DNA of 64,000 nt from Malurus cyaneus samueli (GCA_009741485.1 CM019236.1:61271781-61335780); one strand, 5' to 3'; positions 37,430-50,737 are shown, counted from the stretch's first letter. Notes: a model not told the origin generated them from the sequence alone. Program-made: numbers and translations.

Positions 37430-37549
37430 TCTCCTTCCTTCCTTCCTTCCTTCCTCCTTCCTTCCTTCCCTTCCTTCCTTCCTTGCCTTCCTTCCTTCCT
37501 TCCTTCCTTTTCTTCCTCTCCATCCTTCCTTTCATTCTTTTCCTTCCAT
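37430..37549. repeat. (TTCC)n microsatellite
   Basis: About 120 bases of TTCC/CCTT units with interruptions. The overlapping 100-133 codon open frames on both strands (Ser/Phe/Leu/Pro-rich on plus, Lys/Gly/Glu/Arg-rich on minus) are produced by this repeat and are not genes. Confidence 0.95.
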
Positions 37550-38696
37550 CAGCCCACGTGTTTGTCTGTTGTTTGCAGGCACTCGAGAAACTGCGGTTCA
37601 GTTTTTGGCATGCAGCAGAAGGCACTGGACAGGGACCCAGAGGAGGAGTGTCAGGGTGTCTACATTGCCATGGTTGCAGATCTTGTCTCCCTTCCTGCTT
37701 CTGGCAGATATGCAACTCCATCCCTCTGTCCAAGTTTGGCTGCCAGCTTCAGTTTTTGGCTGGTCCAGGGTGTTTCAGTTGTAATTAAGTTATGATGGCT
37801 GGCTATGACAGACTCATCTTCACCTATTGATCCCTAAACATGCAGTAAGGATTGAAGCTACCAAAGTTTGTATTTCAATTTCTTGAGATGAAAGCATCCA
37901 GTGACTCCACAAGATACTGTTACACAGACCTCCAAAGTATATTTTTTTCCTGTAATTTCCCAGCAGACTACAGCCTTTTGTCCCTTTCTTTTGGGAAATC
38001 TGCCTTAGTTCTTTTTTCTGGCTCCAGGATCAGGGAACATGGGATTTCTTCTCACAAAGTGATTTGTTCAAGTAAAGAGCTAGCCCCGGCACCAACATGT
38101 CTAAACACTCTTTAGTTTCCTTGACTTTTCTCATCATTTAGATTATGCAAATTTAGGTTCCACAGACTTCCTTTAGAGCCACAAATATATGCAAATATTT
38201 GGCTCTTTCTGGGACTTAGCAGCTCAGTTTTAGTGTCCATCTTTCTCAGATTTTCCATTCATCTTTTGCAATTCATCGTGAGAACTACTTTGGGCTGCCT
38301 TTTTATCATTAAGTGTACTGCTATAGCCATGAGACAAATACTGCTACAAGCAAAAACAAATCCAAATGCTAATCCACTGTGAAACCTTAGAATCTTAGTA
38401 CTGGCTTCTAGAAGCACTTCACCACTTCAGAGCTGTAGTGAAACTTATGGGGGATTCTGGGTTTGTTTGTTTAGGTGGGCTTTCTTTAGGAAGAACTCCC
38501 AGGTGTTCCTCCTGTGGGATAAGAGTGGAGTATTTGAGCATTTGACAGTTTAAACAAAGCTCTGCCTCATCCTGGAGAAGGCAGGCAGCAGTCCTGAGCA
38601 AGCACAGACAATCACGACATTTTCTTCATAGCTCTTATTTTGCTGTAGAAAAGCTGACTTAGTGATTTCACTGTTTAAGATGCCAACATGATATGA
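37550..38696. other. Non-coding DNA, nothing recognised
   Basis: Between the TTCC repeat and the next LTR fragment I see no supported feature. The short frames at 37852-38115 and 38419-38601 lack splice or family support. Confidence 0.5.
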
Positions 38697-38990
38697 TGGT
38701 TTTGGCTGGTGTACAGTTAATTTTTTTCACAGTGACTAGTTTGGGGTTTTGCTTAGGATTTGTGCTGAAAATGGTGTTGATAACTCAGGGTTGTTTTTGT
38801 TATTGCTGAGCAGGGCTTGCACAGCATCTTTTCTGCTCCTCACCCAAGCAGTGAGTGGGCTGGGGGTGCGCAAGGAGTTGGGAATGGACACAGCAGGGAC
38901 AGCAGAACCCAACTGACCAAAGGGATATTCCGGATCATATGGGGTTGTGCTCAGCCAAAACCTAGGAGAGGAAGAAAGAAGGGGGAGAGG
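38697..38990. mobile_element. ERV LTR fragment, songbird type
   Basis: It opens with ATGGTTTTGGCTGGTGTACA and continues with GATTTGTGCTGAAAATGGTG, GTTATTGCTGAGCAGGGCTT, AACTGACCAAAGGGATATTC and AACCTAGGAGAGGAAGAAAG. This block order is that of an abundant passerine ERVL-like LTR as I remember it. The 5' end is near the expected terminus. The 3' part after the GAAGAAAG stretch is missing, so the element is truncated. It is related to the more decayed fragment at 5388-5575. The overlapping short open frames on both strands are not genes. Confidence 0.7.
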
Positions 38991-41011
38991 GTACATTCAG
39001 AGTGATAGTATTTGTATTGCATGGGAAAGCCTAACAAGAGAGGCTTGTTTACACACATTTCCCTGTTTGTGCTCCATCAGGACTGCATTAACCTCTGGAA
39101 CCTGCTGTCTATCCAAAGACAATATCAGAATATCTATTATACTGAACATGGATAAAACCTCAAACAAAGGTTTTAAAGAGTCCTCTCTTTAAAAGGCTTT
39201 AAAAATCCTCATTCTTGCTCTCTTGGAGACAAGAAATTCCCTGCAGAAGTTTCTGGAATTGGGTGCTTTCATATTAGTGTGTGTTCCTGCAGTAATGAAT
39301 AGGAGAAATGCCTTTTATTTATGGAATTTTGATGCTTTTTGTGCTTTTTCCAGTGGTACTCGACTAGGAAGTTTTGAAAGGCACTTTCAGAAATTCTGTA
39401 CCGAAATTTCCATTAACATTTCCTAAGTGAATATGATCAGCAGGAGCCAACGTCTCATTTATCGCCTAGTAGACATACATGCCATGAAATGGCTAAATCT
39501 CACCTTCTCCAAAGCCTCTTCAGTGATATTCAGTCCCAGACATCCTAGTGATCATCTGCCATCAAGGAGAGGACAATCTGCAGAGTTGGTGAGGATTTGC
39601 AGATATTTTTGCCACCAAGAAATAAGGAAACGCTGAGCATCCTTCACTGCTAAGGAAATCAATGAAATCTGTGCTGTGCACCTTGTAACCTGCTCTAGTA
39701 AAGCTAATCCTTTTGAGAAAGTCAGCTCCTCCCTCATTTAAAACGGGCACCTACAATTAATGCACTCTTCTGAGCTCTTTGATTTCACCATGACCTATCT
39801 CTCCCTCATGTAAGACCAGGAAAATAACAACACCTCATCTGATGGAGATTATAAGGATAAAGGAAGTCCTTACAAAGCTCTTGGATAATGTAGTGAGGAG
39901 AATTATAGAAAAATCTATGAGGAAAATAATGATTCTGCACTGAGCACAAGGATTGACTGACATATAATAAAAAGCAAGGGTGGTGACTATGAATTCAAAG
40001 ATTGCAGTACAGTCTACAAACTGAAGGATATAGAATGTTACAGGGTGGGATACTGTATAGGATTATACTGTCAAAAACTACAGAAAGGAAGAGTAAATGA
40101 GCTTGTACCCTCTTGAGCTCTATTGCGGTCAGCAAGAGTTTCTTCAGGTTTTAAGAAAGTCTGGCTTCAAACCAGATGGTCAAGATGGGGAACCCAAACG
40201 TGGTTATCAAAGTAGTGTCAGCAGGGTGTCCATGCACTGCTGTTTCGTTGTGTGTGGAAGATTCCTTCACTCTACAGAGAAATTTCAAACCTCTTTGTCT
40301 TTGTCTTTTGGTGGAGACACCTGGGCAGGGTGTGCATGTAAATAGGTTCACTGCAAATTTGCCATGAACTCAGAAGTTACTTGGGACATTTTGGGAGCCT
40401 TTGGAATTGATTCAACAATTTTGCATTTCACTCAAAAAAAAAATAAAATTAAGCAAGGGAAAAGAGAAGAGAGAATAAGAAATAGCCCTTTTTGCTTCTT
40501 AAGATTCATCCTTAAATGTCAGTAATCATTTAGAAATGCAAGCACATATTTACATGTCTGTTTATAGGTAACTTAACACAAAAAAAAAGCTTTTGAAGCA
40601 ACAGTAAGAGAAGGCAAATAAGACAAAGTGTCCTGTCTGCATCATCTCTTCCTCCTAATAGCGGAAGTCAAGAGAATAGCCTTTCTGAGTGTCAGCAGTG
40701 AAAATCTTCAAGCCACAATTTTGTTAGGTTAGGTGGGAAAAGTAATTTACAGCCTTTAGTGATGCATATTTTATTGCACGCTGAGAAGAAGCTGCAGCAG
40801 TCTCATAGCACCGTGATGTATAAAAAGAATCACTAAATAGGTCCCAAAAATAAAATAGATCTAATTAAAACTCTGGTATAAATGTCAGGCTGCAAATTTT
40901 AGTCAGAATGAAGGATCAAGTGAAAGTTTTAAATAGAAGTAAAATATTCAAAATATATATTTGATGGTTCTGCGGAGTCAGGTGTGTTTCATACACAGTG
41001 AAAATAGTCAG
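38991..41011. other. Non-coding DNA upstream of the chimeric LTR
   Basis: No gene or named repeat is supported. Short A-runs lie at 40434-40443 and 40580-40588. Frames such as 39223-39426 and 40097-40345 look like chance. Confidence 0.5.
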
Positions 41012-41790
41012 TGTGATGGGCTGACCCTGGCTGGGTGCCAGGTACCCATGAAAGCCACTCAATCACTCACCTCCTCAGCTAAGCAAGGGATAGAAAAATA
41101 CAACTAAAAGCTCATGGGTTGAGGTAAGGACAAGGAGAGATCACTCACCGATAACTGGCACAGATAAAACTGACTGAGGGAAAATAAATTAATTTGTTTC
41201 CAATCAAATCAGAGTAGAATAAGGAGAAAATAAAAAATAAACTGTAAAATAACTTCCTGCACACATTTCTTCTCAAGATTTATTTTTCTCACAAATTCTG
41301 TGCCTTGGAATCAGCACAGAGAATGGGGGCTGTGGTCAGCTCATCATGTGTTGCCTCTGGTGCTCCTTCGTCCTCAAGGCAAGGACTTCTCACACTCTTC
41401 CCGTGCTCCAGAGTGGGGCAGCAGACAGCTGCCATGAACTATTCCAGCTGGAGAAGTTCCCCTATGGGCTGCAGCCTTTCACCTCTGGTACCCGAACAAC
41501 TCCTGCCCTCCTTCCTCGCTGCCCTTGGTGCCTGCAGAGCTGTTCTCTCACATCATTTCACCTCCTTCTGCTCTCACTGCAGTGCTGTTGGGCAGGTTTG
41601 TCCCCTCTTCTCTAAATCTGTCCCCCCAGAGGTGCTGTCACAGTTGCTGATGGCCTTTGCCAGTGGCAGGTCCGGCTGGCGTTGGCTCTGTCAGACACAG
41701 GGAAAGCTTCGAGCAGCTTCTCACAGGAGCCACCCCACATCCCGTTCTGACAGCAAAACCTTGCCATGCAAACCCAACACTGCACGGTGT
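41012..41790. mobile_element. ERV LTR, apparently chimeric (LTR1)
   Basis: It starts TGTGATGGGCTGACCCTGGC and continues with GGTACCCATGAAAGCCACTC, AAGGACAAGGAGAGATCACT and AATCAAATCAGAGTAGAATA. The 3' part has TTGCTGATGGCCTTTGCCAG, TTGGCTCTGTCAGACACAGG and AAAACCTTGCCATGCAAACC. This is an LTR pattern common in songbirds. Compared with LTR2 at 52142-53105, the first about 470 bases are strongly diverged, but from 41483 onward the two are almost identical. The switch is abrupt and lies at the CTCTGGTACCCGAA motif. I cannot define a target-site duplication, and the 3' boundary (about 41785-41790) is approximate. The 186-codon open frame at 41305-41865 runs through the LTR and its flank and is not a credible gene. 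Confidence 0.75.
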
Positions 41791-44700
41791 TTGGAGAGGT
41801 TTGTGGAGCTCAGGGAAGATGAGGAGGCTGTTTCATGCTTAGGGTACAAAAATGTGTTAGAGTAAAATTTCCTGGTCATCATCTTCCACAGGCACATCCA
41901 CAAAGACCTCTTCCCTGCAGCAGTTCCCCTTCTGGTCTTTCACAGGAACATACACAGGGAGCAGCTTCCCCATGATTCTTTGTGTTCCAGACTGTGGAAC
42001 CTCCCAAACAGGAGGTGATATTAACATACCACTTGCCCTAGGAAGGAAGCAGAGGCAGAAGAGAGGTACTGATTTCAGGAAGCTGAATGTAATTCTTTTT
42101 TCAAGGGTCATGCTACCAACACTGCCATTTCCCTCACGGAGTCATCATGCCATGAGCCTTTCAGTATTCTGAATCTATTATTTCAGAGATTAACTGCTCA
42201 TGTTTTTCTGAGGGCGATATTTGTCCTTTGAAGGAGTGCTTTAAAGTGCAATTCCTTTGATACAAACATATACAAATGAGTGCATGAAGCAAAAAGGAAA
42301 GAAAAAAAATCAGAAAGACCAAAGTGTGGTGATATCCACATTCCCCTCGTATACTTACAAAGCCATCCATGTGAGAGACAAACCCAAACGTACTCAGTTA
42401 GAAATTATAAATAAAACTAATGAGAATAGGGAGGGGAGGGGAGAGGTGAAATCAGTAGTTCCACTCTGTCTGTTCTACCAAGCACCATTTTCATAAGACA
42501 TAAGCCAGAAAGGTCATATTATTATCATGTGTGTTCAAGTAATGCTGTTGAGGGAATCACAAATATATATAGAAGAGAACAGACCCCAAGGTTTCAGTAT
42601 ATGGGTAAAATAATATTTCATTAAATGAATTTCAGTCAGCCTGACCTATTTTTGAACGTTTAAAGTAAATTATATGTCTCAGGTTCTCTTTCTCTTTAGA
42701 GAATTCAAAACCAGCTGTAATTTTTTTAATAATATTTGCAGTCAACTCTTACCAAATGGTAGTGAATTAGGTTTTTCCCACTTGAAAAATATATAACTAG
42801 ATCACATTCTTTCCTTTGTAAAAGCAGATATCGTTCATATTTTTAAATTTATTTTGGTTTTTTTAGTATTAGGCATGGAGCTATTAAACTGTTGCTTGAA
42901 CAGAGTCATGGACTTTTAACAGGTCAGTTCTAATACTGTCTTAATGAATCAACAAAAATCAGAGGTTCTTTCTCCTAAATGCTTCATTAATACTGTTGTA
43001 TCTTCATGTTCCAGTGGTCACCAAAACAATATCTGTGGGCCTTGAGCCATAAGAAATGTTAAATAAGAAAATGAAGAGCTTGTAATGAGATATCCTAGGC
43101 AAATTTAAGGTATTAATTAGTGAAATCCATCACTATCACTCACTTCTCACTAGCTCACATTGAGTTTTTTCACCTCAGCTGTCTGGTTGTACTTTTCTGC
43201 CATGACTTAGCATAAGCAATGAAAATGTCTTTATCTATTTGGAACCTACTTTCAGGAATGCTAATTTCCATATAGAAGATCAAAACATTGTTGATGGAAT
43301 ACGCCGAAAGGATTTCTTTCATGAGTTTCCTCTAGATTGCTCCTCCAGAGATCGTAACCTTCATCAGTACCAAAGGCAGATGAAATTGATTTATTTGCAT
43401 AACATTTGCATGGAATGTGTTCATACCTGACTACAATGGGTGCCTTTACCACCCCTGTTGCAAAGGGATTTTGTCTGGCTCCATGTGAAGATGAAACCCT
43501 TCCCTCAGGGCGACACAGCTGAACAGAAAAGAGGGACCATAACTAAATCCTTCCTCCCATGAATGGTTGGGACACTAATAAGGGCACCTGCCCTGCGCAC
43601 AAACATTCAGTTCTACTTTATTGTTCAGAGACAGAACAAGGGGCAGGAAAATGCTGGGAGAAAAAGATCTCTGTACCTGTTCATCACAAGCATCCTGACT
43701 AACATTTTATTTGGCTAGAACCTGTCCGACAGAACCTAGACAGTACGAGGAAGACATTCTCCATCTGAGTCCATGTGTTTTCCCAGGATAGCTTCATTGA
43801 AATGAAATGTAAATTAATTAAAGAGTTAGAAAGTCTGTTGATACTATGTCAGATTACAAATTTACAGAAATGAAAATGTTACTGTTTTATAGACACTTTA
43901 GGAAACATCTATCTTGTGCAAGCTGGCAAATTTTTTGGCTCAGCATGTGAAAACAATGAATTTATCTCACCATCAATGACTGAATTAGTGGTTTGGGACT
44001 GATTAGTCTGAGAAACCCATTTGCAAATTTGAATGAAATAAGTGATTTGCAACTTAAGAAGAGAGAGTAATATCAATAATGAAAATCCCTACAGCAAAAA
44101 GTAGCACTGAGGCAGTGAATTTATCTTGGACTTACCTTACTAACTTGTACAATAGCAGAAAAAAACATTAACAAACTATAGGTGACCGCTGTATTTTAAG
44201 ATAAACATCAAAGTAACTATTAAGGCATGCAGCATCACATTAAAGTGAAGTTTCTTACTCCATCAGAATAACACACATCCTATTTAGGTTTCAGACCATA
44301 AAATGTGTGTTTGAGTGGGGCAAACTTACTTGCCCAAGGTATTATTGAATTAGATCATCCTTGACAATGAGATTAAAATGTGGAAAAGGCAGTGATAAGA
44401 AAGAAAGTATTAATTAAGGTTATGTCTTCCTCAGAATGTATTCCTTTTCTGCATTAGCACTGTAAGTAATTGAGTAAACTCATGTGGCAAATATCCTTGG
44501 TCCAGAGAGTGTTTGTAAAAGGAGCAATTTCAGAAAAAAACAAACAAACAAAAAAAAAACAATGACCAAAAAAATTTAAAACCCTGAACAAATAGATACA
44601 GTAAGTGGAATGGGAATGTGCAGTTCTAAACCAAAGGTCAGCAAAGCTAAATATAAGGCAGGATCCAGACCTCCTGTTGTACTTTACCTAAATTCATGTT

Positions 44701-47700
44701 ATTATTCTGTTGTGATCTGTTTTGCTGGGGAAATAAAGTACAGTTGACCTCCTTCTCCTTCCAACATTTGATTTTAGATTTTAAATGCCACAATACAGTT
44801 GTCTACTAGATAAAATTACACTGCAAAGGGTATTAGTTGAGTCAAAGCTCAGTGCCATGACTTGCACATCAGTTATTTTCATTATATTACCATATTGCAT
44901 GTAATTTCTTTTCTTCCAGATGTGAAATAGTTAAATTATGTTTACACATAAAATGTGGTCTCTGATACTCAGACAGCAGGGACCGTAATTCTGATTTACA
45001 GAGGAGGGTGTTATGCACCAAGTCCAAAAATAACCCTTGGGGTCAAATGATTTGGAGTTTAGGGAAGTGTGTCTCTGTGCATCTGTGGGTTGGTTTGTTT
45101 GTGTGATCTGGAAAAGACTCATAGAGAGCTCTTCTCCTCATCATCCCCACTATTCACAACAACATTTCTTTTTGGTCAGCTTTCACTGAATTTGACAGGC
45201 AGAAGCAGTCTTACAGAGTAGAAGTTCAGATACATTTAATGCCTCTGACACCTAAGCAAAGAATTGCAGCACTAATATGGGCACCACCAGTTTTAGGGAC
45301 AAAAGCAGGAAAACAGCAATAAATAAAGGCTATAAGGACATTATGCATTCTCTCTCCTCAAAACACTTCTTCATTCCTTCCTTTTTAATAAAATACCAAT
45401 TTGCTCTGCTATACTTTTCTCTTACAAAATCTAAGCTCGGAGAAAGAGAGGACATCTTTACATGTGTAAAAATGCTTTGAATTAATGGGTTAAGAAGATG
45501 GGGAACAGGAAAAACAGAAGGGCGTAAGAAACTGCTTTCCAGGAGCTGCAGGAAAAAAAGCTGTATGTGGCCGTAGACTGGTAGGGGAGAAGGGGAAGGG
45601 TGGAGTATTTTGACACAGCAGTCCAGAATATTAGGCAGGTCCTATGCCAGTGCCAGGATAACAGAAAAGAGGCACGTGAGGGCAAAGTAGGTTAAAAGAC
45701 AGAGAGACAGCAGGTAGAACAACACAGTAGGGAAAATCTCAATTTGCAGCAGAGATTTCCTTCTCTTGAGCAGGTGTTAGATACCTTCCACTGCAGCACA
45801 ATGGAGTAAACCACCTCCAAGAACTATCATACAAGAACTGGTAAACCTGTTGCAGATAAACTACTATTCATGTTACTTACACTCAGACTTGGGGACCATC
45901 CAGCAAAATGACACAAGCTGAGAAAAACGCTTAGAAGCAGTTGTTTGCCAGCATAAGAAGCCAAAGAGATTAGGCTTTTGAGCATTACAAAGTGATTGTT
46001 TTGCTTTTCTTTGTCATTTCCAGGAGTAGCAATGACTTCAGAAGACCAAAACTTGTTTCATACCCTGAAGAGCTGAGGTGCTGTCAGTGACTGTGGCAGG
46101 TGTATATTTTGCCTATTCAAGATTGGTGTACAAACAAAGCTTGTGATTTAAGCAGGAAACTCACATGTGAGCAAAAAGGAGAAAATACATTACAGCAATT
46201 TGGTCTTTCCAAGTTAAAAAGGGTGAGCTTGACTTCAGACACTCGGTTTCAGCATTGCTTAATTGACCAGAATACTTCACCTGCTGAAAGATAAGCAAAT
46301 GTCTGTATGCTGAGCCACATCAGGTGCATTTCAGCAGGACATTGCATTCTCAGCTGCACCATTTACACTGGCAAAAACAACATGTCATTTTAGTGAGACA
46401 CAGCTCTAGCAAATGAAACAAAACTGATGCACAGTAAGAATGAAACCCTGTGATTCGGACTCATGCAGCAGTCAGTCAGCTTGCCAGTATCTCATGGAAC
46501 ATCCCTTGGAAAAATATGACAAAACCCACATCATTATGGGATATCTTGTTCCTGAAGTACTTATTTGTCAAATGTTTCTGCAATACAGTTCCCCATAGTT
46601 CAGGCATTGCTTTCTTCTGGGGATATGTTAAGGAGGAAGTAATGAAGAGTAAAGAAATGCTTGCCTTCTATATAACCTGTTCTCATTTGTGTTGTATTCT
46701 TTCCAGTGTTTCTAGGGGACGTTTTTGGTTTGTGGGTTTTGATTGTTTGTTGGGGTTTTTTATTTCTTTTGTTGCTGGCTGCTGTGGTAGGAGTCCTGAA
46801 TGCTGGTCACTGTTACCAGCCACTTTGTTCAATTCCACACTGAGAGAGCCACTATAACATGTGAAAATGGTGTGACAAGTATATTTCACACTCCCCTTGG
46901 ATCAGATTGGAAAGAGCAAACTTAATTTTGCACTAAATTCATAGCACACAATTGGTATCTGAATGTTAGGCTTATTGCAATATAAAAAATACAAAAAATT
47001 AGCCTTTTTGAACTATCAAAACTCAGTGACTTTCATCTACTCTGCTGGAATGATGATGTAAGGTTGAGCCTTTGAAGAATGCTGTGTAATATATGCCACA
47101 TTATACAGGTTTCAAAACTAGTCAGCACCTATTGCCAGATGGGCAAGAAGCAGAGATTTCCTAAGCATTTATTATCTGACGGTGCAAAGCACTGTGACCT
47201 AACAGTTTGAACATAAGGAATGAAGAATTTAGTTTTACTCTGTCATTGATTAGCTACCTGCACTGAAATAACTTTTATTGTTTCTTTTTTGTTAACTCAA
47301 TTTCCCCTAAAAATTTGACCTCCCGTCAATCTGCCAGTTGATAAAAACTTGAGGCTGCAGTAGGCTTTTTCTACCCATTCTGTGTTATTACTGATTATTA
47401 GGGGTCCATCTGGTCTCAGACTCTCACAGTATGCTTTTTGGCACACTGAAAAGTATTTTTTCTGGAGATAACAGCTCAAATGATATTGTATATAATGTAC
47501 AAGAAACATTCATCCAAGTGTGGCCATCGCAGCAGGATCATTTTGTTCACTGCCAGCCCTTACTACTGCACAGCAGGAATGACACGAGAAGCTGGCAACA
47601 GCACTGCCACCTCCTTCCCACAGCTCTGCAAGTGACCTTCAAGTATGGCCAGAGGTCCTGACATGCAGAAACACTGATTTATCCTGCTTGGTGGGTCCCT

Positions 47701-50700
47701 TTAACAGCTGGTTCTGCCTGAACTGAGCCTTCCCTGCAGCTGGGACAGACATGAGTTGGGGGTTGGCACGAATGCAGAACACGAGCACCCCTGACAAGTC
47801 ACACCGGCACCTGCAGATCCTGAATTTCAGTGGGGCAGGCACTGCAGGCTGTGGGAATCTCTAGTATCAGACAGTTCCTCGCCAGGGCAACCTGTTAGGC
47901 AGCATTTGTTCATTATCAGCATGCAACTGGGAATAGCTTCGGGGCTGAAACACATCCTGGGACCTGTGGAAGAGTGCTTCAACCGGTGCTGTGGCATCAT
48001 GTGAGAGAAGAATGACATTGTAAAAATGTTTGGTAAAATTCCCTTCTCAAAAATGCAGAAAAACTCAAGCTAAACAGTGCAGTCTTCTAAACCTCACACA
48101 AAGCAGAGAGAGTGAAAACACAGCTGTGAAAAAGGATGGGCTCTAGCAGCAACTTCTAAATTTACCTTTGCACCTTTCCACCGCAGGAGACAAGAGCAGC
48201 GCACTGCAGGGCTCATGCATGTCAGTGCACCCGTGATTTCAAATGCCATGTTTGAATGCCTCAGGCCTAATTGTTGGTTCAGTTGCCATAAACCAAGGGG
48301 AATGTTGACTGAAGGTCTCATGGCAAAGGAGGATAGGGACATTGTGTTTTCAGTCGCCTAGGGCATGCAGGACAAAGGCTGTTCCTTGTTTCCACTAAAC
48401 TTATAAGTCCACATTGGTTTCAAGTTGGGGTTTACCCTAGCGATCAAAAAATTTTTGAATGACCAAAGGCAACAAAAAGACAAGTATCCATAACCCGTGG
48501 GAAAAATTAATAAAGCAATAACAGACCAAGAAGAAAACATCTTTCTTTATTTTTCTCCCATAGTCATCTTATAGTGGTCATTGTTGTCATCTCTGCTTTG
48601 TGAAGAGACAGACTGAATTTTATCACCTGTGGAGTTAGGTTTTCTGCTCTTTAATGTTCTCTGGGGTTTGGGTCAAAGGATTTGTTGAGGTGTTTTTTGT
48701 GGTTTTTTTTTTTTTTTTACTTCGTGAAAAAAAAAGAAAAGATGAAGAGAGAACAGCAATAACCATAACATGCCTTTTTTCTTAAATCAAGGAATAAAAA
48801 GGTTAAACCACTCTGAAATCCTGCAATAAAAATAGAAAGTGCTCATTCATGACTCCTTCTGCTGTAATTAAGCATCTAATGCTCCAGATGGCTTAGTTTC
48901 AAAATTAAATAAATTTTCATCTCTGCTGAAACTTTATTTCAAATAGTGCAAAATACTAACCAAGATTTTAAAAACTCAGTTTTAAACGTTTCAAAACACT
49001 GGAGGTTTTATGGCATTTGCCACGTGGGCCAGAGATGTAATGTCCCAAGCCTTGCACTCTGCACAGCGCTTTGCCACTTGGCTCACGCGGCTCCCAGGAT
49101 CCAGTCAACACCCAGCAGCCCCTCTGGTGCAGATTCAGCACTTCTCCCAGTTTGGCACTCCCTCTTTGCATCAGTTTTCAGGGGTGGACTGAGACTTTGG
49201 CAAGGGATATTTGAAGGAAGACATCTGGCCCTAACACACCAATCGAAGTGAGAGTCCTGCTGGTTGCTTGGGAAAAATGCGTGCAGCCCCACCAGCACCA
49301 GCATTACAGCGATTTGCCACAGTCGCTCGTGGAGGTCAACTGAACTGAGTTTGCATTTGTTCCCTATCTGTGGCAGCCATCTGCTTGCTCTGGGAGATAG
49401 TCTGCAGATACATTATCAAGTGCCTGTCCTGCACACTCAGACCTGAGGGTTTGTGCCCTTGCACGCTCCTCTAGACCAAGTCAAAACTAGCCTTGAGATT
49501 AAATTCCTTTATTAGCAGCTTAATGTGTGACTGGGAAGGAAAATATTTCCCTGAATGTTTTGTGCAGCCTTTTCTTATAATGGCATGCACATGTGAAAGT
49601 GCTGTTTAATGGATGATATGTTATTTCATGTTTTCTTGCTGTTTGTTTCAGAGGATGAACTACTTTTACTAATAAATACTGCATTGAACTTAGAAGGCTT
49701 TATGCATTATGAACACTTTTGTTCATATCCTGCACTATTTTTCCTGGATCGTTTGTGTCAACCTTTGTTGACTTTAAGCTTAAAACAACTCAAGCCTGAG
49801 ACCACTGAAAGGCATATTTTCTGTATTTTCCAATGTCTTTGCTGAAGCATGGCACTTAGAGTGGAAAGCAAGTGCTCGCCCATGGTATGGTTTTGGGAAG
49901 GTTTCATGAATAAGATTAATTTTTAAGACCATAAACAATGCAAGTGAAGTCTGTAGTAATAAAATTCTGAACCAGCATCTCATATGGAAAACCACTGAAA
50001 GGAGTGTGCTCCTTTTTCAGGGTCAGGGAAGACACAGGGCATTATCATTGCTACCAGTTTCTTAAAAGTAATTCTCCCATAGAGCTAGGACACAGCTGGT
50101 TGTTTGTATTCTCACATTCCTGAGTTGATAGTACTGAGAGATTGCAAATACCTTGTACAGAGGAAAAATCACTTTGTGGAATTGATTCTGGTCAGAGTCC
50201 AGGCTGTGCTCGCTCTCTCTTGGCAGAATCCCGGCCTGGCTGCTCGCTCACAGCCGGGAGCACAACAGAGAGGACGCACAGCGTCTTTGCTTTGTGGCAG
50301 TGTCAAGAGGTCTCCAAAGGACACTGAAACAAATCTGCCTTTTCCTCCCAGTAGCTGAAAGTTGTTGGTGAGACACTGTGTAGGGCCTGCATCACCAGAG
50401 GATTTTATTTTGCAGACAGAGATCTCCAGGTCTGGATTTATGGTTCCCACACATTGGTCCATCCGCACAAAACTGCTGCAACAGACAATATTCTGGATCA
50501 CCATTTGTACATTTTTGCACCTTTTTGCACCTGTCTGCACTTTTGCAAAAGAAGACTACTCACTATCAGACCAAGCTGTTTACAAGCAGCTTGGAGTGCA
50601 TCTTCTGGTTTTATATCATATTTTGAAGTGCAGGTCAGTTACAGCCCTTTTACCATATTTTCTCTGAAGTTGCATTCATAAAAGAGCTTTGAATTTTATC

Positions 50701-50737
50701 CACCACAACCCCAAACACCTGTTTCTGCCTCTGAAAA
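41483..50737 (+). repeat. Direct duplication of about 9.2 kb, copy 1
   Basis: This block matches 52801-62024 in the same orientation. Offsets are 11318 at the left edge, 11321 near 42-43 kb, 11280 near 45-46 kb and 11287 from 49 kb to the end, so differences are few. They are small homopolymer-type indels, one 44-base indel at 44531-44574 and a cluster of indels at 48363-48950. Copy 1 stops exactly at the 25-N gap. Apart from the LTR end, the block holds no gene I can support. Weak open frames such as 43239-43430 and 49609-49845 recur in both copies simply because the DNA does. Confidence 0.95.
44531..44574. repeat. 44-base A-rich insertion present only in copy 1
   Basis: An A/C-rich stretch (CAGAAAAAAACAAACAAACA and more) lies between GGAGCAATTT and TTTAAAACCCTG. 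In copy 2 these two flanks join directly at 55853/55854. It is a clean indel between the copies. Confidence 0.9.

Noticed and set aside
37356..37795. Open frames of 100-133 codons on both strands
   Set aside because: They are produced by the TTCC microsatellite; the peptides are low-complexity and exist on both strands at once.
41305..41865. 186-codon open frame, the longest in the window
   Set aside because: It runs from inside LTR1 into its flank. In the second copy the equivalent frame is shifted and broken by a one-base difference, and there is no family resemblance.
43239..43452. Opposed 63-codon frames that look protein-like (again at 54560-54751)
   Set aside because: Both strands are open over the same bases, there is no matching donor, and I recognise no family. 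The recurrence is due to the block duplication, not to conservation.
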